From an uncultured Alphaproteobacteria bacterium (lineage in GTDB: Bacteria > Pseudomonadota > Alphaproteobacteria > Rhizobiales > Aestuariivirgaceae), in contig CAMFKI010000007.1 in assembly GCA_945957365.1 (NCBI GenBank), forward strand, positions 86,231 to 150,230: a stretch of 64,000 nucleotides of DNA, read 5' to 3'. The stretch's first letter is position 1, and each line of letters begins with the position of its first letter. Positions 1 to 6,618 of the stretch are shown here, in pieces. The translations under genes were made by a program, and so were the position numbers. Under the pieces are notes generated by a model, which worked only from the letters and a program-made list of their open reading frames with translations, was not told the DNA's origin and searched no databases.

Positions 1-12
1 AGCACGCGCAGC

Positions 13-666
13 CTAGCTTATGTGCACGGCCGCATCCGCCGCGCGGTAAAGGCCGTGCAGGCCGGTGACGGCCAGTTGCGCACCGAGCCCGAACAGGATG
101 ATTCCGGACACGCGATTGACAGCATCGATTGCACCCCCGCTGAGACGACGCACCAGCTGTCCCGCGAACAGGATGGTGAGGAACACCGGGATGCCCATCA
201 GCGCACAGACCGCCGCAACCGATGCAAGATCAATCAGGTTGTTGCAACGGCTTGCCGCGCTGATGACGACGGCGATGGTTCCACCGCCGATGGCGATCGG
301 AAAGGTGAGTGGCACGGCCGCGAGCTCATCCCATTTGACAGGTGCCGGCAGGTCCGGAACGTTGCGGTCGGCCGCCTTCCCCGCGCGGGTCATCAAAGGC
401 CAGCCCTGGTGCAGCAGGGCCGCTCCGCCCGTGACCGTCAGCGCCGCCGTCGAGATGCCGAGCGCGGTGAGCAGCAAGTTGCCGAGGAGAACGGTCAGCA
501 CCGTGACCGCCACGTAATTCCGCGCCACCAACAGCGCCACCTTGCGCTGCGCCGCCAGCGGCGCCTCGCCAAGCAGGCTCGCAGCCGGGCCGAGCGTCGC
601 CAGCGGGCTGAACATGGCCAGGAGACTGATGGCGAACAGCAGCAGTTGGCTGGGAGAGACCGTCAT
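13..666 (-). CDS. MarC family integral membrane protein
   Basis: 217 residues with about six hydrophobic segments (for example residues 5-25, 45-75, 115-140, 145-170, 180-205), which matches the MarC/UPF0056 family in length and layout. The family sits in the inner membrane and its substrate is not established; the old multiple-antibiotic-resistance link was not upheld. The ATG at 666 follows a GGGTAAG stretch. It lies 24 nt after the porin stop codon on the same strand, so it is probably the last gene of the acid-resistance transcript. The family call is firm; the function is unknown. Confidence 0.85.
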   Translation of the reverse strand: MTVSPSQLLLFAISLLAMFSPLATLGPAASLLGEAPLAAQRKVALLVARNYVAVTVLTVLLGNLLLTALGISTAALTVTGGAALLHQGWPLMTRAGKAADRNVPDLPAPVKWDELAAVPLTFPIAIGGGTIAVVISAASRCNNLIDLASVAAVCALMGIPVFLTILFAGQLVRRLSGGAIDAVNRVSGIILFGLGAQLAVTGLHGLYRAADAAVHIS

Positions 667-690
667 GCACTTACCCGGAACTCGCGAAAC

Positions 691-2082
691 TCAGAAGCTC
701 CACACCGCGACGACGTCTGCCCAGACGGTGTCGGAGGTGTCGTTGACCTTGTATTTGAGATCGTCCTTGACGGCATTGGCATCGGTCGAGGTCGTGTACC
801 ATTCGCCCTCGAGGCCGAGCGTCAGCTGCGCCACGGGAGTGTAGTAGAGACCGCCCATGAGCGCATAGGTGTCGTAGTCGACGTTCGAGACCTGGTAATC
901 GTTGTAGGTCTGCTGGTCGCCCTTCCGGTGCTTGTAGCCACCGGCGAGTTCGATGTGGGCCTGGTCACCCAGGTTGAAGCTGGACCACAGGCTGGCGCCC
1001 CACCAGGTATTGTTATAGGCGAGACCGTCGATGATGGTGCCGCTGCTGTCGACTTCATAGGGGCCCTCGCCCGTCGCGGCGGCAAGCGCCAGCGTGCCGA
1101 CGTCGCCCAACGCGACGCTTCCACCGGCGCCGACTTGCCAGATCTGGCTCGCGCCCGTCTGTTCCTTGTTCGAGGAGCGCCAGACGCCCGCGATCTCGCC
1201 GTTGAAAACGTCGCCCGCATAGGAGATCGCGCCTGCGACGCCCAGCTTGCCGTTGTTCTCGCCGGGATCGCCGTTCGGACCCGCCCCGTTGTCGAGAGCA
1301 CCGCTCTCGAGTGCCGCCGACATGGTGACGCCGCCCGCCTTGTAGTCGAGGCGCAGCTGCGTGGTGTCGCCGGGATCGAAGTCGACGTCGGCATTGTCGG
1401 TGAAATAGCAGGTGCAGGACCCGTCATAGCCATAGACGATGTCGCCGAGGGACTGGTTGTAGCCGCCACCCAGCGTGAGATCGGGCGTCATTGACCAATA
1501 GCCCCAGGCGACCTTGGCATAGAGATCGGCTGGACCGTTGCCGTTGTAGTCGCCGCGCAACTGCAGTTCGGTTCCCACCTCTCCGACGGCGGTGTCGGTC
1601 TTGGCCTGCACCATCAGCTGGGCGCGTCCGCTCACATCGGTGTCGTGGGTGTCTTTGGATGTCTTCACGTCATCGGCCGGATCGCGCACCCACTGGCCGG
1701 ACTGCAGGGAATAGGCCTTGTCGTTAGTCTTCTGGTTCACGCCATTGTAGACGACGCCGGCGCGGTTGTAGCCCGACCATGAGATCGTGGCGGCAGGTGG
1801 TGCGTCCGCCGCGGCGACGACCGATATGATCGTGGCGCGACCGCCATAAGCCGCGCGCTCTCGAGCCGAGAGCGGCGCACCGGGCGTTTCGACGAGGTCG
1901 CCCTCGGAAATGGCGATCAGCCGGTATCCCTGCGGCGCCGATGGCGACGCCTCCATGGCCGCCATGCGGCCATTCAGCGCCGCGATTTCCGCCTTCAACG
2001 TGGCGAGTTCATCCGCGTGCGCAGCCGCCGTCAGTCCGACAAATGCAGCACCTCCAAGCACGGCAACCCTGACACGATGCAT
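691..2082 (-). CDS. Outer-membrane porin of alphaproteobacterial type
   Basis: 463 residues. A signal peptide (about residues 1-23, ending AAAHA before DELATLK) is followed by a short Lys/Ala/Glu coiled-coil-like stretch (DELATLKAEIAALNGRMAAM), as seen in other alphaproteobacterial porins. The rest is a long run of alternating Gly/aromatic beta strands, and the last residue is Phe (VAVWSF), the usual signal for BAM insertion. The reading frame is open further upstream, but ATG 2082 is preferred because it starts the signal peptide and follows GGAGAGCAGGG. It sits just downstream of the acid-resistance genes, so it may serve as the outer-membrane route for glutamate, glutamine or GABA; that is inference from position. 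Confidence 0.85.
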   Translation of the reverse strand: MHRVRVAVLGGAAFVGLTAAAHADELATLKAEIAALNGRMAAMEASPSAPQGYRLIAISEGDLVETPGAPLSARERAAYGGRATIISVVAAADAPPAATISWSGYNRAGVVYNGVNQKTNDKAYSLQSGQWVRDPADDVKTSKDTHDTDVSGRAQLMVQAKTDTAVGEVGTELQLRGDYNGNGPADLYAKVAWGYWSMTPDLTLGGGYNQSLGDIVYGYDGSCTCYFTDNADVDFDPGDTTQLRLDYKAGGVTMSAALESGALDNGAGPNGDPGENNGKLGVAGAISYAGDVFNGEIAGVWRSSNKEQTGASQIWQVGAGGSVALGDVGTLALAAATGEGPYEVDSSGTIIDGLAYNNTWWGASLWSSFNLGDQAHIELAGGYKHRKGDQQTYNDYQVSNVDYDTYALMGGLYYTPVAQLTLGLEGEWYTTSTDANAVKDDLKYKVNDTSDTVWADVVAVWSF

Positions 2083-2108
2083 GTCCCTGCTCTCCGCTTT
2101 CCTGCCCA

Positions 2109-2261
2109 TCATTTCTGGTCGGGAGGACTGTTCTCGATCGGCACCCGCGCCTCTTCCTCGAACTGCTTCCTGCGACGCGGGTTGAAGGCGTAAACCAATA
2201 CCGCCACGAAGGCGATCGGCACGAGCCACACCCACCAGGCCGCGATGACTTCAGACCACAT
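2109..2261 (-). CDS. CcoQ/FixQ-like single-span membrane microprotein
   Basis: A 50-residue ORF with a near-perfect Shine-Dalgarno (AGGAGG) seven bases before its ATG. One Trp/Val-rich membrane span (about residues 8-26) is followed by a basic and acidic tail with YAFNPRRRKQFEEEARVPI. That tail closely resembles the conserved end of CcoQ/FixQ, the small subunit of cbb3-type cytochrome c oxidase (the YA..P..RK.F.EAA..P pattern). No ccoN, ccoO or ccoP gene lies nearby. It is placed 9 nt after glsA and 26 nt before the porin start, so it is co-transcribed with the acid-resistance genes. It could be a small transporter accessory subunit instead of a true oxidase subunit. Coding status is well supported; the role is open. 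Confidence 0.7.
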   Translation of the reverse strand: MWSEVIAAWWVWLVPIAFVAVLVYAFNPRRRKQFEEEARVPIENSPPDQK

Positions 2262-2270
2262 ATCCCCTCC

Positions 2271-3227
2271 TCAGGCCGATGCAGCCGCCGCGGCGGGCGC
2301 ATAGAGATTGAGACCGAGCGACCTCGCCACATGTGCCACAGCCGCCGCGGCACGCACGCTGTTGCCGGCTGGATCGAGCGGCGGCGAAAAGGCGGCGATT
2401 GCCAGCTTGCCGGGCGCCACCGCGAGGATGCCTCCGCCCACGCCGCTCTTGCCCGGAAGCCCAACGGTGTAGGCCCACTCGCCAGATGCGGTGTAGAGCC
2501 CCTCCATCGTCATCTCGGCCAGCACGTGGGGCACGTTGGCCGTGCTGATCACCCGCTTGCCGGTGACCGGGTTGACGCCGCCCGTGGCGAGGGTTGCGCC
2601 CATCACCGCGAGGTCCTTCGCCGTGATCAGGGTGGAGCATTGCCGCGTGTAGACGTCGACGGCGCGCATCGGGTCGCTGTAGCAGGTGCCGGCACTGTAG
2701 AGCAGCCAGCCGATCGCGCGGTTGTGGAAGTTGGTGGTCTGCTCGGAGGTGTTCACCTCGGCACTCAGGTCGATCGGGCGGCCGGCAAAGCTGCTCTGGC
2801 AGTCGAGGATCTTCTGCCAGCACTGGTCTGCCGTGTCGCCGGGAACGAGGCTCGCCGTGGCGATGGCGCCGGCATTGACGAGCGGCGACAAGGGCTTGCC
2901 GCTGTTGAGTTCCAGCGCCATCACCGAGTTGAACGGCAGGCCGGTGGGCGATGCGCCGACCTTCCTGCGGATGGCATCCGCACCCAGCAACTCCATCGCC
3001 AGCGCCAGGGTGAAGACCTTGGAGATCGACTCGATGGCGAAGCGGTAGTCGGCATCTCCTGCGCTGAAGACCTGGCCATCGGCCGTGACCACCGCAACCC
3101 CCATGAGGCCGGAGGGAACCGACGCGAGATAGGGAATGTAGCTCGCATTGGCGCCGCCGTTCACCATCAGCGCCGCGGTATGCGCTGCACTGACGGCCTG
3201 CCTGATCGCATCGGATGAGATCGCCAT
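2271..3227 (-). CDS. glsA: Glutaminase A
   Basis: 318 residues, close to the usual length of about 308-310 for the serine-dependent beta-lactamase-like glutaminase family. It hydrolyses L-glutamine to L-glutamate and ammonia. The catalytic Ser-x-x-Lys motif is visible as SISK (Ser67, Lys70), followed by family blocks such as NAGAIATASL and GLPGKSGVGGGI. ATG 3227 (MAISSDAIRQ) is chosen over longer in-frame extensions because it gives the family N-terminus and lies 5 nt after the gadC stop. Next to gadBC it mirrors the YbaS-GadC arrangement of enterobacteria and Brucella: released ammonia buffers acid and the glutamate feeds decarboxylation. Confidence 0.93.
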   Translation of the reverse strand: MAISSDAIRQAVSAAHTAALMVNGGANASYIPYLASVPSGLMGVAVVTADGQVFSAGDADYRFAIESISKVFTLALAMELLGADAIRRKVGASPTGLPFNSVMALELNSGKPLSPLVNAGAIATASLVPGDTADQCWQKILDCQSSFAGRPIDLSAEVNTSEQTTNFHNRAIGWLLYSAGTCYSDPMRAVDVYTRQCSTLITAKDLAVMGATLATGGVNPVTGKRVISTANVPHVLAEMTMEGLYTASGEWAYTVGLPGKSGVGGGILAVAPGKLAIAAFSPPLDPAGNSVRAAAAVAHVARSLGLNLYAPAAAAASA

Positions 3228-3232
3228 GGCCG

Positions 3233-4756
3233 TCACTTCGCCTTGACCGCCGAGGCGGGCGTCTTGGACATGTTGGGCACCCCCGGGTGCACGCCCTCGC
3301 TCTCCCAGGTGAAGGATGCAAAGTCGGTGTCGGGGTCGCGCCAGTGCGGCTTCCGCAGCGCATAGATGACGAAGGGCATGATCACGAACAGCACGGTGAG
3401 TCCGATCAGGATTTCCACATAGGTGGCCGGGCTGCCGACCGAGATCTGCCCCGGTGGAATGAAGGACAGCACGAAGGCCAGCAGCGAGCCTAGGAAGCCC
3501 AGACCGCCGATCAGCCACATGCCGGCATCGCCGCCCGGAATGCGGTAGGGCCGCGGACGGTTGGGCTGGCTGTAGCGGAGGTAGATCGCTGCCGCGAACA
3601 TCAGCAGATACATGATGAGGTAGAGGATCACGGTGAGCTGGCTGAGGATCTGGTAGGCGGCCTGCACCGAGGGCAGCACCACGAACATGATCGACAGGGC
3701 ACTCACCAGGATGGCCTGGACGAGCAGGATGTGGGTGGCCATGCCGTGCTTGTTGGTCTTCTGCCAGAAGCGCGGCAGGTAGCCGGCCTTGGCGACGGTC
3801 AGGAGGCCCGAGGACGGACCCGCCACCCAGGTGACGACACCCGCCAGCACGCCCACCGCCAGCGCCACCGCCACGACGGGCGCCAGCCAGCCCAGCCCCG
3901 CCCAGCGGAACATGTCGCCATAGGCGACGAGCAGGCTCTGGGTCAGGTTGATCGCCGAATGCGGGATGATGAAGGCGATGGCCAGCGTTCCGAGCACGAA
4001 GATCGCCACGGTTCCCAGCGCCGCCAGGAGGATGGCGATGGGATAGTTGCGGCTCGGGTTGTCGACCTCCTTCACATGGATCGCGTTCATCTCCATGCCG
4101 GCGTAGAACAGGAAGATGCCGGCGGCGAGCACCACGTTGTTGAAGTTGGTGAAGTCCGGCAGCACGTCATGCCAGGACAGCTGGATCTGCGGCGCGCCGC
4201 CTCCGAACAGATAGGCGAAGCCCAGCACGATGAGGATGACGGCGGGAATGATGGTGCCGATGATGCCGCCCCATTTCGACACCTTGGCGAAGGATTCCAC
4301 CCCCCTGAACGCGATGAAGGTGGCGAGCCAGTAGATGCCGAGAACGATGGCCAGCACGAACATGTTGTTGGCGGAGAGCGCCTGGTCCCAGTGCTGGTTG
4401 GGCCCGATGAAGGCCAGCGACACCGCGCCGAAGGTCAGGCCGGTCGGGAACCACACCGTCACTTCGATCCACAGCATGAACATGGCGAGGAAGGCGACAC
4501 GCGGCCCGAAGGCTTCGCCCACCCAGCGGAACACGCCGCCCTTTTCCGGCCAGCCGGTGGCCAACTCGGCCGCCACCAGCGAGACCGGGATCAGGAACAC
4601 CACGGCGGCGAACAGATAATAGAAGATCGAGCTCAGCCCGTATTCCGCTTCGGCGGGAAGGCCGCGCAGACTGACCACCGCCACGACGTTCATGATGGCG
4701 AGTGTCAGAATTCCGATCTTGCCGGCCTGAGCGGCTGGCTTGGCGTTGCTTGCCAT
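3233..4756 (-). CDS. gadC: Glutamate/GABA antiporter of the APC superfamily
   Basis: 507 residues with about 12 hydrophobic spans, as in GadC. It exchanges external glutamate (or glutamine) for internal GABA across the inner membrane, completing the proton-consuming cycle. Visible family blocks include the GWPEKGGVFRWVGEAFG motif near residues 68-84 and FYAGMEMNAIHVKEVDNPSRNYP after helix 6, here seen as AGMEMNAIHVKEVDNP. The C-terminal stretch of about 40 residues after the last helix is hydrophilic and could act like the pH-gating plug of E. coli GadC (inference). ATG 4756 follows AGAGGGGG. It lies between gadB (73-nt gap) and glsA (5-nt gap). Confidence 0.92.
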   Translation of the reverse strand: MASNAKPAAQAGKIGILTLAIMNVVAVVSLRGLPAEAEYGLSSIFYYLFAAVVFLIPVSLVAAELATGWPEKGGVFRWVGEAFGPRVAFLAMFMLWIEVTVWFPTGLTFGAVSLAFIGPNQHWDQALSANNMFVLAIVLGIYWLATFIAFRGVESFAKVSKWGGIIGTIIPAVILIVLGFAYLFGGGAPQIQLSWHDVLPDFTNFNNVVLAAGIFLFYAGMEMNAIHVKEVDNPSRNYPIAILLAALGTVAIFVLGTLAIAFIIPHSAINLTQSLLVAYGDMFRWAGLGWLAPVVAVALAVGVLAGVVTWVAGPSSGLLTVAKAGYLPRFWQKTNKHGMATHILLVQAILVSALSIMFVVLPSVQAAYQILSQLTVILYLIMYLLMFAAAIYLRYSQPNRPRPYRIPGGDAGMWLIGGLGFLGSLLAFVLSFIPPGQISVGSPATYVEILIGLTVLFVIMPFVIYALRKPHWRDPDTDFASFTWESEGVHPGVPNMSKTPASAVKAK

Positions 4757-4829
4757 GGTCTCGTACCCCCTCTGGTCGCCTGATGTCGGAACGGGCTGCC
4801 CCCCGGCACGCCCGCCCCACTTGGTTTCG

Positions 4830-6221
4830 TCAGTTGTGGTGGAAGCCCGTCCCCTCCGAAGCCGCGATCTTCGGCGCGCCGTGCTTCTGCAGGAAGGCCA
4901 GTGCTGCCTTGAAATCGGAGATCAGGAGGTTGGCCATGTCCATGTCGAAGCCGCGCCGGCACATCACGCGCATCACGCTGATGTCCGACGCGTCGCCCGC
5001 GAGCGCGAAGGCCGGCACCTGCCAGCCGCGCAGCCGCAGCCGGTCGGACACCGCGTAGAGCGAATAGCCTGGATCGGCGCCGTCCCTGATCTTGAAGCAC
5101 ACGGCCGGGATGCCGGTCTTCTCGCTGCCGGTGCAGATGAACTCGTAAGGTCCCAGCGGCGCCAGTTCCCGGGCGATGTATTGCGCCACGTTGTAGGCCG
5201 CCATCTGCGTCTTGGCGTAGCCTTCCTTGCCGAGGCGCAGGAACTGGAAGTACTGCGCGATCACCTGGCCCGCGGGGCGCGAGAAGTTGATGGCGAAGGT
5301 GCCCACCTGGCCACCGAGGTAATCGACCTTGAACACCAGGTCGTCAGGCAGTGCGGCGGCATCGCGCCAGATCACCCAGCCACAGCCCAGCGGCGCAAGA
5401 CCATACTTGTGGCCCGACGAGCTGATCGACTTCACCCGCGGCAGGCGGAAGTCCCACTTGATCTCGGGCGCGCAGAACGGCGCAAGGAAGCCGCCGGACG
5501 CCGCATCGACATGGATGTCGATGTCGATGCCCTTCTGCTTCTGCAGCTTGTCGAGCGCGTCCTGAAGCGGTTCGGGATACTCGTAATTGCCGGTGTAGGT
5601 CACGCCGAAGGTGGGAACCACGCCGATGGTGTTCTCGTCCACCGCGGAGAGCATGCTCTCGGCATCCATGAACAGGCGGCCGTGCTGCATCGGGATCTCG
5701 CGCAGTTCCACGTCCCAGTAGCGCGCGAACTTGTGCCAGCATACCTGAACCGGGCCGCACACCAGGTTGGGCTTGTCCGTCGCCTTGCCCATGGCCTTCA
5801 TCTTGGCCCGCCAGCGCCATTTCATGGCCATGCCGCCCAGCATGCAGGCCTCGCTGGAGCCGATGGTGTTGGTGCCCGTGGCCTGTCCGCCCGGAGGCTT
5901 TGGCGCATTCCAGAGGTCGGCCACCATGTTCACGCAGCGCGCATCGATCGCCGCCGACTGCGGATATTCTTCCTTGTCGATCCAGTTCTTGTTGATCGAC
6001 ACATCCATCAGCTTGTGGACGTAATCGTCGTCCCACGTCTGGCAGAAGGTGGCGAGGTTCTGGCGGGCATTGCCGTCCAGCATCAGCTCGTCGGCCACCA
6101 TCTGATAGGCCGCGGCCGGGTTCATCTCGCCGGCAGGAAATTCGCGGGCGCCGGCGGCGCGGCTGAGCGCATCCGAACCGAACAGCGGATCGGCCTCTCC
6201 GGCTTTGAAGGTCAGGTTCAT
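4830..6221 (-). CDS. gadB: Glutamate decarboxylase (PLP-dependent, GadA/GadB type)
   Basis: 463 residues, almost the length of E. coli GadB (466). It converts glutamate plus a proton to GABA and CO2 in the cytoplasm. The PLP site is clear: HVDAASGGF with Asp239 and SSSGHKYG with Lys272. The C-terminus ends in FHHN, with His one residue from the end; in E. coli GadB the penultimate His blocks the cofactor at neutral pH, so similar pH gating is plausible but not shown. The start is ATG 6221 (MNLTFKAG) with AGGGAG nine bases upstream; a TTG nine bases earlier is too close to that site. It is the first gene of the cluster and faces a long divergent intergenic region. Confidence 0.95.
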   Translation of the reverse strand: MNLTFKAGEADPLFGSDALSRAAGAREFPAGEMNPAAAYQMVADELMLDGNARQNLATFCQTWDDDYVHKLMDVSINKNWIDKEEYPQSAAIDARCVNMVADLWNAPKPPGGQATGTNTIGSSEACMLGGMAMKWRWRAKMKAMGKATDKPNLVCGPVQVCWHKFARYWDVELREIPMQHGRLFMDAESMLSAVDENTIGVVPTFGVTYTGNYEYPEPLQDALDKLQKQKGIDIDIHVDAASGGFLAPFCAPEIKWDFRLPRVKSISSSGHKYGLAPLGCGWVIWRDAAALPDDLVFKVDYLGGQVGTFAINFSRPAGQVIAQYFQFLRLGKEGYAKTQMAAYNVAQYIARELAPLGPYEFICTGSEKTGIPAVCFKIRDGADPGYSLYAVSDRLRLRGWQVPAFALAGDASDISVMRVMCRRGFDMDMANLLISDFKAALAFLQKHGAPKIAASEGTGFHHN

Positions 6222-6618
6222 GCAGCTCAACTCCCTGGAATTTGAGTGAGAATTTTCAACGCAAGTGGCACGGGCGACTTAACAGGACGATCAGACCGTC
6301 ATGACGAGTATCGCGGACGGCAAGGCTGGGCTTCCCTGCCCCTGAATTAAATATTTGTTCAATTTCAATTGCATGGGTATTTCAACTTGGCGCACGTGTC
6401 GATTGTATACTGCCGGCCGGCCCAATCGAAAGCGGCATGCGTCCCAATTTGGGCGTTTCAAATTTTTGCAGGGCATCCCCGGACATCCAACCGATTGCGA
6501 GAGCTCCAGACCGGCCATCGGATCACGCCGTTCCTTGGACGGAGATGACGCATTTGAGCGGCCCCGAGCGGACCGAATTCGACTAGCCTCGCTCAAATTT
6601 CATGGAGACGGGGCACAG
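6222..6618. promoter_or_regulatory. Divergent intergenic region between gadB and the SerC-SerA fusion gene
   Basis: About 400 bases with no credible gene. It is noticeably more AT-rich than its surroundings (runs such as GAATTAAATATTTG near 6343-6356 and CAAATTTTTGC near 6459-6469), as expected for a promoter region serving both directions. An inverted repeat CCCAATTTGGG lies at 6443-6453 and could be an operator. No convincing -35/-10 pair could be picked out for either gene. Acid-inducible control of gadB would have to act here, or from a regulator outside this cluster, since no regulator gene lies next to it. Confidence 0.5.

Noticed and set aside
22..1494. Very long open frame antisense to marC and the porin gene
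   Set aside because: High GC content keeps antisense frames open. The product is Arg/His/Asp-rich without any domain, and the opposite strand holds two clear membrane proteins.
6291..6596. 101-codon open frame on the minus strand between gadB and the fusion gene
   Set aside because: Ser/Arg/Pro-rich composition, no ribosome-binding site, no recognisable domain; it lies in AT-rich regulatory DNA.
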